NCBI GenBank assembly: GCA_963787195.1
Contig: CAWBCI010000091.1
Span: 13,901 to 77,900, forward strand
Source: CAWBCI01 sp963787195
GTDB lineage: Bacteria; Bacteroidota; Bacteroidia; Bacteroidales; JAGOPY01
Direction of reading: 5' to 3'
Length of the DNA stretch: 64,000 nt
The notes below the pieces were generated by a model. That model was not told where the DNA came from, ran no database searches, and saw nothing but the letters and a program-made list of their open reading frames with translations. This document shows, in pieces, positions 39,685-48,007 of the stretch. The translations under genes and the position numbers were made by a program. How positions within the stretch are numbered: the stretch's first letter is position 1; each line of letters begins with the position of its first letter.

Positions 39685-41901
39685 ATGGCAAACCGGAAAG
39701 TCATATACCAGGTTGAAGGAATGTCCTGCGCTTCCTGCGCCATGAGTGTAGAAACCATGATAGGAGCCCAGGATGGGGTGAAAAAAGCAGCGGTGAACTA
39801 TGCTTCATCTACTGTGGCAGTGGAATTTGACGATCGAAAGATAGACTTTCCTGAAATCAAAAAAGCAGTAGTGAGCATCGGCTATGATATAGAAATGGAT
39901 GCGTCGGCTGATATTGAAGAACAGGAAAGAAAAGAAGTTCATAGATTGAAGACAGCCTGGAATAAAACCCTTTTTTCGATCATCTTTTCTGTCCCTATCA
40001 TATTACTGGCAATGGTTTTTACAAAAGTCCCCTATGCCAACTGGATCATGATGGGACTGAGTATCCCGGTACTGGCCTGGTTTGGACGGGAATTTTTCAT
40101 ACATGCCTGGAAAAGGGCCACTCATTTTCAATCCAATATGGATACCCTGGTCGCATTAGGTACCGGGGCGGCTTTCCTGTTCAGCGCATTCAACACCATT
40201 TTCCCGCAGCTATTATTGAAAAACGGACTCACTCCTCATGTATATTATGAAGCAGCAGTAGTTATTATTGCTCTTATATTATTAGGTAGATATTTTGAGG
40301 AAAGGGCCAAGTCACGTACTTCAGGCTCCATTAAAAAACTGATGGGTTTGGGAGTGAAAAGCGCCCTGGTAGTGCGCGACGGAAAGGAACAGGAACTCCC
40401 CATAGACCAGGTGCTACATGGGGATATTATCCTGGTGAGACCAGGTGATAAAATCCCGGTGGATGGTAAAATTACGGAAGGTAAATCCTCGGTAGATGAG
40501 AGCATGATCACCGGTGAATCACTTGCAATTGAAAAAGGCCCCGGAGATGGGGTGATCGGGGCAACCATCAACCAGAGAGGAAGCTTCCGCATGGTGGCTG
40601 AGAAAGTCGGAACTGAAACCATGTTGGCACAGATCATCCGTAAAGTTAAAGATGCACAGGGCAGTAAAGCTCCTGTGCAAAGACTGGCTGACAAAATTGC
40701 GGGCATCTTTGTCCCCATTGTTATGGGGATAGCTGCTCTGAGTTTTATTCTCTGGTACTTCCTGGGGCCTGAACCCAGGCTCACATACTCTTTCATAGTG
40801 TTAGTGACTGTTCTGATCATCGCCTGCCCCTGCGCCCTGGGACTTGCGACCCCAACCGCCATTATGGTCGGGATTGGCAAAGGAGCCGAAGCCGGTATCC
40901 TTATTAAAGACGCTCAGAGTCTCGAAATCGCCCATAAGCTGGATGCTGTCATTCTGGATAAAACCGGTACGATTACCCAGGGACAGGCACGCGTGACCGA
41001 CTTTAAATGGTATGGAAAAGAGGGGGATGAAGAGTCAGGAAAATCTGTGATACTCTCGGCTGAGAAAAATTCGGAACATGCCATTGCCAGGGCTATCTAT
41101 CATTATTTTAAAGATGCTGGAGTAACAGAAACCAGCCTGGAAAATTTTGACAGTATTACCGGTAAAGGCATAGAAGCCAGGGCTGAGGGAAAAGAATATT
41201 TTCTTGGGAACCGTAAACTGATGAGTGAACAAGGAATTGAAATTCCGGAACAGATTGAAAAAGTTGCCGGAGAGTGGATGTCAGAAGCCAAATCGGTAAA
41301 TTTTGTTTCTTCAGGGAAAGAAGTCGTGGCTTTAATTGCAGTGGCTGATCCCATAAAAGAGACTTCCATAGAAGCCATCCGGAAGATGAGAGAAATGGGA
41401 TTGCAGGTGCATATGATCACCGGGGATAATCCCAAAACAGCCGCGAAAATTGCAAAAGCAGTCGGGATCGATGAATACAGGGCGGAAGTGACTCCTGACG
41501 ACAAGCTTGAATATATCAAGTCATTGCAGAAAAAAGGATTGAAGGTAGCCATGACGGGTGACGGTATCAACGATGCGCCGGCACTGGTGCAGGCTGATGT
41601 CGGCATTGCCATGGGAACCGGCACGGACGTGGCCATGGAATCAGCCGAGATCACGCTGATCAAAGGAAATCTTGATAAGGTTGTGACTGCCATCGAACTT
41701 TCCAAAAAGACCATGCAAACCATAAAGCAGAATCTTTTCTGGGCCTTTTTCTATAATTTGATAGGGATTCCTGTAGCCGCCGGAATCTTATTCCCCTTTT
41801 TCGGAATATTGCTGAATCCGATGATAGCCGGAGCAGCCATGGCCTTTTCATCCGTTTCAGTGGTAAGTAACTCACTCCGGCTGAGAAGGTTTAAATTTTA
41901 A
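39685..41901 (+). CDS. copA: Copper-exporting P1B-type ATPase
   Basis: 738-residue heavy-metal ATPase. It has an N-terminal HMA domain with GMSCASC (about 13-19), eight membrane helices, the transmembrane metal site CPC (Cys381-Pro-Cys383) in IIACPCALGLATPTA, phosphorylation motif DKTGTIT (Asp425), the HP motif SEHAIARAI and hinge GDGINDAPAL. The CPC plus HMA combination marks Cu(I) export from the cytoplasm. It follows the small chaperone gene after 5 bp. About 13 kb away lies a probable copper-uptake operon (53469-57028), so import and export genes are in the same region. Confidence 0.92.
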   Translation: MANRKVIYQVEGMSCASCAMSVETMIGAQDGVKKAAVNYASSTVAVEFDDRKIDFPEIKKAVVSIGYDIEMDASADIEEQERKEVHRLKTAWNKTLFSIIFSVPIILLAMVFTKVPYANWIMMGLSIPVLAWFGREFFIHAWKRATHFQSNMDTLVALGTGAAFLFSAFNTIFPQLLLKNGLTPHVYYEAAVVIIALILLGRYFEERAKSRTSGSIKKLMGLGVKSALVVRDGKEQELPIDQVLHGDIILVRPGDKIPVDGKITEGKSSVDESMITGESLAIEKGPGDGVIGATINQRGSFRMVAEKVGTETMLAQIIRKVKDAQGSKAPVQRLADKIAGIFVPIVMGIAALSFILWYFLGPEPRLTYSFIVLVTVLIIACPCALGLATPTAIMVGIGKGAEAGILIKDAQSLEIAHKLDAVILDKTGTITQGQARVTDFKWYGKEGDEESGKSVILSAEKNSEHAIARAIYHYFKDAGVTETSLENFDSITGKGIEARAEGKEYFLGNRKLMSEQGIEIPEQIEKVAGEWMSEAKSVNFVSSGKEVVALIAVADPIKETSIEAIRKMREMGLQVHMITGDNPKTAAKIAKAVGIDEYRAEVTPDDKLEYIKSLQKKGLKVAMTGDGINDAPALVQADVGIAMGTGTDVAMESAEITLIKGNLDKVVTAIELSKKTMQTIKQNLFWAFFYNLIGIPVAAGILFPFFGILLNPMIAGAAMAFSSVSVVSNSLRLRRFKF

Positions 41902-41915
41902 GGGTTCTGAGAAAA

Positions 41916-43010
41916 TTATTTCTTAGCGGCTTCCCGGATGGTCCGGATCATTTCCTCATATTTATTTTCCATATCCTCCACCAGGCGGAGCTGCGTACGG
42001 GCCCGAACCAGGTTATGCTCAGGATATTGAATTTTATAATAAGTATCTCCATTCAGAAAATCAGTCAGGAAACGGAGCCCGATGATATATGTAAGATACC
42101 TGGGGGCAAAGGGCATGAGTTCGGTCTCACGGGCACTGAGGAATGAACCGGCCTGAGAATAATATCCCCGGGTAAAGGCCCTGAAGAGACCCAGGTCAAA
42201 TCCGACCTTATCCAAATCCTTTTCATCTTCAGGAGCAATGGCAGCCAGTGTTCTCAGGGCATCTCCGTAATCAAAATGCACATAGCCCGGCATGACAGTA
42301 TCCAGGTCGATCAGGCAGACAGCCTTTCCATTTTCATCAAACAAAACATTATTAAGTTTAGTATCGTTATGAGTTACCCGTATGGGAAGCTTTCCGGCGA
42401 CCAATGATTCATAATAACTTACCATTTCCTCAAAATGGCTTTCAGCCTTACGCAAATCCGCTTTAATATAACGGCCACGGACAAAGACATCCCTATCCAG
42501 GGCGCTCATGTATTCACCTATTCTGTGGTGGATGTTGTGAAAGCCAGGGAGTGTTTCAATCAAAGGGATTTCCATGTCAGAAAGCATCTCCTCGAAGAGG
42601 CCTATAGCACGGCCCGCTTCCCGGGCCATATCCGGGCTACTCACTTGTTCGAAGGTCCGCGTGCCGGGCAGGAAGAGGAACATGCGCCAGGGATCATCAT
42701 TATTGTCGGTATAATAATATTCGCCATCCCGGGTAGGAACCAGTTGAAGGCTTTCCCTGTCCGGATCATGTCCGGGCATTTGGCTGAGTTTCCCTCTTAA
42801 ATGTGTGGTAACAACCTGTATATTCTGCATCATACCAGGCACATCCCTGAATACTTTGGAGTTGATCTTCTGCAATATATATCCCGGGTTTTGCTTGCTG
42901 AGTGCGGAAAGCAGGTAAGTCTCGTTAATATGGCCCTGTCCAAAAGGCAGCGGCTTCCTTAGCCGTCCCTTCGTCTCAAAGTTACTGATAACATCTTCCA
43001 TCAATCCCAT
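41916..43010 (-). CDS. NahK-like sugar 1-kinase (aminoglycoside phosphotransferase fold)
   Basis: 364-residue kinase with the APH fold: an N-terminal nucleotide region (PLPFGQGHINETYLL, YILQKIN), the catalytic loop VTHNDTKLNNVLFD (H-x-D-x4-N) and metal motif VCLIDLDTVMPG. It resembles N-acetylhexosamine 1-kinase (NahK/LnpB), which makes HexNAc-1-phosphate. Downstream of a nucleotidyltransferase and an MFS sugar permease on the same strand, it fits a salvage route: uptake, anomeric phosphorylation, then NDP-sugar formation. A 304-bp spacer full of repeats separates it from the nucleotidyltransferase gene. Other sugars remain possible. Confidence 0.7.
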   Translation of the reverse strand: MGLMEDVISNFETKGRLRKPLPFGQGHINETYLLSALSKQNPGYILQKINSKVFRDVPGMMQNIQVVTTHLRGKLSQMPGHDPDRESLQLVPTRDGEYYYTDNNDDPWRMFLFLPGTRTFEQVSSPDMAREAGRAIGLFEEMLSDMEIPLIETLPGFHNIHHRIGEYMSALDRDVFVRGRYIKADLRKAESHFEEMVSYYESLVAGKLPIRVTHNDTKLNNVLFDENGKAVCLIDLDTVMPGYVHFDYGDALRTLAAIAPEDEKDLDKVGFDLGLFRAFTRGYYSQAGSFLSARETELMPFAPRYLTYIIGLRFLTDFLNGDTYYKIQYPEHNLVRARTQLRLVEDMENKYEEMIRTIREAAKK

Positions 43011-43067
43011 AATAGGTCTGATTATTAGCGAATGATTTAATGCTGATTTTCTTCCTCTAAAATAAGA

Positions 43068-43107
43068 AAAAAGTGGAAAGGTGGAACAGTGAAAAAGTGG
43101 AAAGGTG
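43068..43107. repeat. Tandem octamer array, GAAAGGTG/AAAAAGTG
   Basis: Five 8-bp units (AAAAAGTG, GAAAGGTG, GAACAGTG, AAAAAGTG, GAAAGGTG). The reverse complement (CACCTTTC, CACTTTTT) is the same family as the CACCTTAA array at 49254-49301. It lies 58 bp upstream of the kinase start. Confidence 0.75.
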
Positions 43108-43187
43108 ATAAATTAAGCAATTCTTATTTCGCAATAGCATTTCGCATTTAATAATATTGAGAAATGAAATTATGAAATGATTTTTTT

Positions 43188-43219
43188 GTGAAACCATGGA
43201 GCCCTGGAGATTCTGTGGC
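43188..43219 (-). repeat. GCCACAGAATCTCC-type dispersed repeat, minus-strand copy
   Basis: Read on the minus strand it is GCCACAGAATCTCCAGGGCT and onward to GGTTTCAC. It is similar to the plus-strand copies at 20791-20832 and 43253-43290. The facing copy is 33 bp away, giving a divergent inverted pair. Confidence 0.55.
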
Positions 43220-43252
43220 AAAAAAAATTCAGCTAATAGCAAGGGCCCTTTT

Positions 43253-43290
43253 AGCCACGAAAACACAAAAACACCAGGAATTCACTAAGG
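43253..43290 (+). repeat. AGCCACGAAAACAC-type dispersed repeat, plus-strand copy
   Basis: Begins AGCCACGAAAACACAAAAAC and ends TTCACTAAGG. It shares the AGCCACGRA...CAC...TTTCAC layout with 20791-20832 and 43188-43219. Confidence 0.55.
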
Positions 43291-43298
43291 ATTTTTCC

Positions 43299-43326
43299 GT
43301 TCACTGTTCACCGTTCACTGTTCCCT
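43299..43326. repeat. Tandem heptamer array GTTCACT/C over the 3' end of the nucleotidyltransferase gene
   Basis: Four units GTTCACT, GTTCACC, GTTCACT, GTTCCCT. The minus-strand stop codon (43317-43315) and the last two codons of the nucleotidyltransferase gene lie inside the array. Confidence 0.75.
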
Positions 43327-44238
43327 ACTTTCTCCCCATATCGGTGTAGGATACTCCCCTCCTTCCACCAGCTTTTTAAGTTTCGCCTGGACAATCGGCC
43401 GGTCTTCTTTATAAGTTATACCGAACCAAATTGCATCCGTATTAATGACCGGGATCTCTACTTCCCCTTCGTGAATCAGGCGGTCGATTACATTTGGTAA
43501 GAGAAATTCAGCCTTTTCACTGGCGGAGTTCTCTTCCAGGAATTCAATCAAATCAGCTTCCAGGTGTTTGAAGACCGAGGGCATGAAACCCCACATATTC
43601 ATCGAAACGGTGGCATTCTCAGGAATAATGAGCTCTTCACCTTTATCTCCCCTGTATATGACCTTATCGCCTTCCCTTTGGATCTTCAATCTCTCAGTAA
43701 TCCTTTTTAGCATTTTATCTTCTGTAAGCTCACATTCCGCCCTGGAGACATAACCATAATCTGAAAGGGTATTTTTCAATACATATCCAAGCAAACAATA
43801 CCTTCCCTGAACGAGGCTGTCCATATCGGATAGAAAAGCAGCAGCCTTGTTAAAAGCATCCCTTCCATAAAAATCATCCGCATTGATCACAGCAAAAGGC
43901 TGTTCTATATGATCTTTGGCAACCCAGATTGCATGACCGGTACCCCATGGTTTGGACCTTCCTTCAGGAGGGCTGATTCCACCCGGAAGGGCATCCATAT
44001 CCTGGAAAACGAAATCTATCTCTATTTTATCTTCCCATTTTTCAAAGAAGATCCTGTTCATATCCACTTCGATTTCGCGGCGGATCACGAAGACCACCTT
44101 GCCAAAGCCGGCTTTGATCGCATCATAGATGGAATAATCCAGGATAGCTTCCCCTGAGGGGCCGATTCCATCGGCCTGTTTGAGCCCGCCGTAACGGCTC
44201 CCAATGCCGGCAGCAAGTATCAGAAGTGTTGGTGTCAT
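43315..44238 (-). CDS. Sugar-phosphate nucleotidyltransferase
   Basis: 307-residue NTP-transferase (GT-A Rossmann) with the N-terminal signature LLILAAGIGSRYGGLKQADGIGPSGE and metal-binding VINADDFYGRDAF. It forms an NDP-sugar from NTP and a sugar 1-phosphate. The start overlaps the permease stop by 4 bp (ATGA), so translation is coupled. The downstream kinase would supply the sugar 1-phosphate. The C-terminus GESREQ ends inside a heptamer array, so its last residues are repeat-derived. The exact sugar is not readable; N-acetylhexosamine is favoured by context. Confidence 0.8.
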   Translation of the reverse strand: MTPTLLILAAGIGSRYGGLKQADGIGPSGEAILDYSIYDAIKAGFGKVVFVIRREIEVDMNRIFFEKWEDKIEIDFVFQDMDALPGGISPPEGRSKPWGTGHAIWVAKDHIEQPFAVINADDFYGRDAFNKAAAFLSDMDSLVQGRYCLLGYVLKNTLSDYGYVSRAECELTEDKMLKRITERLKIQREGDKVIYRGDKGEELIIPENATVSMNMWGFMPSVFKHLEADLIEFLEENSASEKAEFLLPNVIDRLIHEGEVEIPVINTDAIWFGITYKEDRPIVQAKLKKLVEGGEYPTPIWGESREQ

Positions 44239-45536
44239 ATTGCATAATTTTTTCTCCAGTGCCTGATCTTATGGCCTGAAAAAGCATAATAAAAGATAAA
44301 AAGATAAGCAGGAACGGCTATCCAGTATGCTTCGTGCGAATTGAAGATATCAGCCATCTTTCCGTATAATAGCGGCAGCAAAGCCCCTCCGGCTATGGCC
44401 ATGATCAGCAGTGAAGAACCCAGTTTGGTAAACCTTCCCAGTCCGTCGATAGCCAGAGGCCAGATGGCCGGCCACATGATGGCATTGGCAAATCCCAGGG
44501 CTGCAATAAACATTACCGAAGTATAACCCTCGCTTAATATAGCGGCAAAAGTAAGCAAAACCCCAAGGATAGCGGATATGGCAAGGGCATTCTCCTGCCT
44601 GATGAACTTCGGGATAGTAATGATCCCGAGTATATAACCGATCACCATGGCGAAGAGGGTATAGGATGTAAACACCTTGGCTTCCGAGAGGGGGATACCC
44701 TGGGAAAAACCATAGTTAATGATGGTATCTCCTGCAATTACTTCCACTCCTACATAAAGAAAAAGGGTAATCACACCCAGGACGAGTTGAGGGAACTGGA
44801 AGATGCTTTTGCGGGTAGAAGTATGATTTGATAATGCCTCATCCTCATCGTTCACGTCTATATCGGGCAGGTTTGTATAGCGCACAAGCAGGGACAAACC
44901 GAAAAGTATAGCAGCCATGATCAGGTAAGGCACTATCACCCTTCCGGCCATTTCATTAAGAGTACTTATCCGTTCAGCATCTCCCATGGTCTTGAGTCCC
45001 TCGATGACCGAATTCACGTCTTTAAGCACGATGGCCCCAAGTATTAAAGGACTTACTACACCCGCCACCTTATTGCAAATTCCCATAATGCTTATTCGCT
45101 TGGCGGCGCTTTCCTTTGGGCCTAGTATGGTGATGTAAGGATTCGAGGCGGTTTGCAGGATGGCAAGGCCGGTACCCATGACAAAAAGACCCGTGAGGAA
45201 AAGCCCGTAAGTGCGGGTATAGGCAGCAGGGATAAAGATCAGCGCCCCGATTGCCATCACCACCAGACCGACAGCCATGCCGCGCTTGAAACCGGTTTTC
45301 TGGAGTACCCATGAAGAGGGCACCGCCATCACGAAATAACTGATATAAAAGGAAAAGGCTACGAAATAAGATTCAAAATTATTCAGCTGGCAGGCGATCT
45401 TCAGGTAAGGGATCAGGACCCCGTTCAACCAGGTTACAAATCCGAAGATAAAGAAGAAGATCCCGATTATGGTAATTGAGATGACATAGTCTTTTTTACT
45501 AAGCGTCCCCGACATGGTTGTAATAGTTTCAGCCAT
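44235..45536 (-). CDS. FucP/NagP-type MFS sugar permease
   Basis: 433-residue major-facilitator protein with 12 predicted helices. It belongs to the fucose/glucose-galactose permease group: FGFVTWLNGVLIPYLKIACQL at the N-terminus, then LFVMGTGLAILQTASNPYI and NAIMWPAIWPLAIDGLG. These proteins import sugars with protons or Na+. NagP, the N-acetylglucosamine member, often sits beside NahK-like kinases. It is the first gene of the operon with a TATATTTG promoter at 45568-45575, and its stop overlaps the nucleotidyltransferase start. Confidence 0.87.
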   Translation of the reverse strand: MAETITTMSGTLSKKDYVISITIIGIFFFIFGFVTWLNGVLIPYLKIACQLNNFESYFVAFSFYISYFVMAVPSSWVLQKTGFKRGMAVGLVVMAIGALIFIPAAYTRTYGLFLTGLFVMGTGLAILQTASNPYITILGPKESAAKRISIMGICNKVAGVVSPLILGAIVLKDVNSVIEGLKTMGDAERISTLNEMAGRVIVPYLIMAAILFGLSLLVRYTNLPDIDVNDEDEALSNHTSTRKSIFQFPQLVLGVITLFLYVGVEVIAGDTIINYGFSQGIPLSEAKVFTSYTLFAMVIGYILGIITIPKFIRQENALAISAILGVLLTFAAILSEGYTSVMFIAALGFANAIMWPAIWPLAIDGLGRFTKLGSSLLIMAIAGGALLPLLYGKMADIFNSHEAYWIAVPAYLFIFYYAFSGHKIRHWRKNYAI

Positions 45537-45567
45537 AATTTTGATTAAGTAGAAGATTTAGGTATGG

Positions 45568-45575
45568 CAAATATA
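45568..45575 (-). promoter_or_regulatory. Bacteroidota -7 box for the sugar-salvage operon
   Basis: Minus-strand TATATTTG is an exact TAnnTTTG match, 32 bp before the permease ATG. Confidence 0.5.
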
Positions 45576-45642
45576 TGAAACTATGTCGCTATAGTTTAAA
45601 CCGGAAGGAAGTTTTCAACTGGATGATGATCGATCAATCCGT

Positions 45643-45708
45643 GTAGAGGCCTTGCATGCAACGTCTCTACCCATGCAAGGCCTCTACCCGTGCAAGGCCT
45701 TTGCACGG
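45643..45708. repeat. Double palindromic element upstream of the LytTR gene
   Basis: GTAGAGGCCTTGCATG (45643-45658) and its exact reverse complement (45672-45687) form a 16-bp stem. A second hairpin, CCGTGCAA/TTGCACGG (45688-45695, 45701-45708), follows directly. The core word TGCAAGGCC is present in both. No T-run, so a terminator role is unlikely; it lies between two divergent promoters. Confidence 0.7.
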
Positions 45709-45788
45709 TATACACCCAGAAACAAGTTTAACGCGACAAAAAAACCATTAACTTTACAGCAGATTTCATTTTATTGTTTCCGGCCTCC

Positions 45789-46631
45789 ATGAAAATACAA
45801 TTAAATCAATTCGTATCCTTACTGAAAAAAGACCTGGGCTTATTGCTAAGTATATGTTTCGGAGTGTTTTTATTCGTCCTCTTTTTTCAACCTTTCCAGC
45901 TCGATAAATTCGACTTTAATAACCGTCTCTTATTCGTTTTAGGGCTCAGCGCTATTGTTTTTATATTCATGGTATTTGTCAGGATAACATTTCCCTGGCT
46001 GCTTCAAAAATATGAGCAGGAAGGACAGGAGCCTGTTTTGCCCGCTTATATGAGTGGTTTTATCCTCATGGCGCTCAGTTCAGTGGCTTTTGCCTTTTAC
46101 CTTCATTATGTGGGCTCAGTTCCCATTTCCTTTTTTATCATGTCGAAGATTGTTTTAATTTGCCTTGCGCCTCCCCTTTCGCTTAAACTATACGATACTA
46201 TCTATGATCTGAAGCAACAGAACGAATCCCTCATCAATGAAAAAAAAATCATACAAAACCAGGTTGAAAAGTATGAGGAAGATTACCTCAATAAATCCAT
46301 AGAATTTATTTCTGAAAACAGTGTCGAGAATTTGAACCTTTCCATTGCCGATGTTGCTATTATTAAATCGGCTGATAATTATGTGGAGATCGTTTATAAA
46401 GAAGGGGATTCTTTTAAAAAGACACTCCTGAGGAATACCCTGAAGAATATCGAACAGCAGCTGAAACCCTATTCCATTTTTATCCGTTGCCACAGGATAG
46501 CCATTGTCAATATACATTATGTTGAAAGTCTTGACCGGAATTACAGCAATAACTGGTTGAATATTAAAGGCTACGACGAGCAAATACCGGTTTCACGCCA
46601 GTATTTGTTAAAAATCAAGGAAATGCTATAA
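45789..46631 (+). CDS. Membrane-bound LytTR-family transcriptional regulator
   Basis: About 280 residues: four N-terminal membrane helices (about 15-125), a coiled-coil linker (YDLKQQNESLINEKKIIQNQ) and a C-terminal LytTR DNA-binding domain (about 175-280, with IKSADNYVEIVYKEGDSFKK, FIRCHRIAIVN and VSRQYLLKIKEML). It has no receiver or kinase domain, so it probably senses a membrane signal directly and regulates transcription, possibly its own. The start is the ATG at 45789; the in-frame TTG at 45774 is less likely. TAACTTTA (45749-45756) is a near-consensus promoter. Palindromic elements lie on both sides of the gene. Confidence 0.8.
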   Translation: MKIQLNQFVSLLKKDLGLLLSICFGVFLFVLFFQPFQLDKFDFNNRLLFVLGLSAIVFIFMVFVRITFPWLLQKYEQEGQEPVLPAYMSGFILMALSSVAFAFYLHYVGSVPISFFIMSKIVLICLAPPLSLKLYDTIYDLKQQNESLINEKKIIQNQVEKYEEDYLNKSIEFISENSVENLNLSIADVAIIKSADNYVEIVYKEGDSFKKTLLRNTLKNIEQQLKPYSIFIRCHRIAIVNIHYVESLDRNYSNNWLNIKGYDEQIPVSRQYLLKIKEML

Positions 46632-46637
46632 GACATT

Positions 46638-46658
46638 GGGGCGAGTTGCATCCGCCCC
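46638..46658 (+). terminator. Hairpin after the LytTR gene
   Basis: GGGGCG (46638-46643) pairs with CGCCCC (46653-46658) around AGTTGCATC, 6 bp after the stop codon. A T-run is missing, so it may be a dispersed palindromic repeat that only stabilises the mRNA end. Confidence 0.45.
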
Positions 46659-46748
46659 TGGGTTTAACGATTTACCACGCAGCGCCTTGTTTTACCACAT
46701 ATTTTATCCCCTTAATCCCTCTTCTTATTAATTAAGGTAATTGCATAG

Positions 46749-46756
46749 TATTTTTG
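46749..46756 (+). promoter_or_regulatory. Bacteroidota -7 box for the desaturase gene
   Basis: TATTTTTG matches TAnnTTTG, leaving a leader of about 85 nt before the ATG at 46849. Confidence 0.45.
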
Positions 46757-46848
46757 TATGTGTTTTTTAATTTTGAAGAAATCGAATTAAATTCCTGCCT
46801 CTGTAAATAATTCAAAAACAGGCAGTCTTACCAAATATTTATTTAAAA

Positions 46849-47994
46849 ATGTCAAAAGTCAACATAAGATTTTCCCCTCAGAATAAACCTGATTTCATTA
46901 ATGAATTAAGGGGAGAGGTGAATGATTATTTCGAAAAGAATAAAATCTCAAAATACGGCAATTCAAGCATAGTTTTTAAATCAGCCTTTATGTTCCTGCT
47001 TTACTTCACACCTTTTGTCCTGATGCTGACCGGTCTTGTCACTTCAATTCCGGCTATCCTTGTATGCTGGATCATCATGGGCCTTGGTATGTCGGGTATA
47101 GGAATGGTGCTCATGCATGATGCCAATCACCGTACCTTCTCAAAAAGGCCCGGAGTAAATAAATTTCTGGGCAAATCATTATACCTGCTTGGCGGCTTCC
47201 CTGTGACCTGGCGATACCAGCACAACACCCTGCATCACGGTTTCACGAATATAGAAGGACAGGATGAAGATATAAACCCGGTAGGAATACTTAGGTTTTC
47301 ACCTCATAAGCCGCTTTATAAAATCCATCGGTATCAGCAATTGTATGCATGGTTCTTCTATTTTCTGATGACCCTTTTATGGGCTACTACCAAAGATTTC
47401 AAACAATTGATCAGGTACGAAAAAGAAGGGGTTAAGCTGGATACGGACAAGAAATATAAATCTTTGATGATGGATTTGATTGTTTCGAAAATATTATATT
47501 ACGCTATCTTCCTGATCCTTCCACTGATAGTATTGCCGATTGCCTGGTATTGGACCCTCTTGTTTTTCTTTGTAATGCACTTTGTAAGCGGTTTCATACT
47601 TACGATAATTTTCCAGACCGCGCATGTAATGCCCTCTTCATCATATCCCATGCCCGACGAAAAAGGGAAGATTGAAAATAGCTGGGCCATCCATCAATTA
47701 ATGACGACCACCGATTACGCTCCAAAAAGCAGGATTTTTTCCTGGATGATTGGAGGTTTGAATTATCAGGTAGAACACCATCTTTTCCCGAATATCAGCC
47801 ATGTTCATTATAAGAAAGTAGCTCCCTTCGTAAAAAAGGCTGCCGAAAAATACGGATTGCCATATCATGTGCAGGCAACTTTTTTACATGCGGTGTATGA
47901 GCATTACAAAATGCTGAAAAGTCTTGGAAGGCAATATGAAGCGCCTGCAGAAATACAGCCCTCTGCCCGAACTTATGCTGAAAATATTGGATAG
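46849..47994 (+). CDS. Membrane fatty-acid desaturase
   Basis: 381-residue di-iron membrane desaturase. The three histidine boxes are HDANH (90-94), HNTLHH (125-130) and QVEHH (307-311), and membrane helix pairs surround them. It introduces a double bond in acyl chains of membrane lipids or acyl-CoA, using O2 and an electron donor, which implies at least some oxygen exposure of the host. The QVEHH third box is typical of front-end (delta-5/6-like) desaturases. The next gene is convergent 13 bp downstream. Complete. Confidence 0.88.
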   Translation: MSKVNIRFSPQNKPDFINELRGEVNDYFEKNKISKYGNSSIVFKSAFMFLLYFTPFVLMLTGLVTSIPAILVCWIIMGLGMSGIGMVLMHDANHRTFSKRPGVNKFLGKSLYLLGGFPVTWRYQHNTLHHGFTNIEGQDEDINPVGILRFSPHKPLYKIHRYQQLYAWFFYFLMTLLWATTKDFKQLIRYEKEGVKLDTDKKYKSLMMDLIVSKILYYAIFLILPLIVLPIAWYWTLLFFFVMHFVSGFILTIIFQTAHVMPSSSYPMPDEKGKIENSWAIHQLMTTTDYAPKSRIFSWMIGGLNYQVEHHLFPNISHVHYKKVAPFVKKAAEKYGLPYHVQATFLHAVYEHYKMLKSLGRQYEAPAEIQPSARTYAENIG

Positions 47995-48007
47995 CACTGA
48001 ATTCTGA

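Noticed and set aside
45643..45708. Intrinsic terminator
   Set aside because: It lies between two divergent start regions and lacks a T-run on either side.
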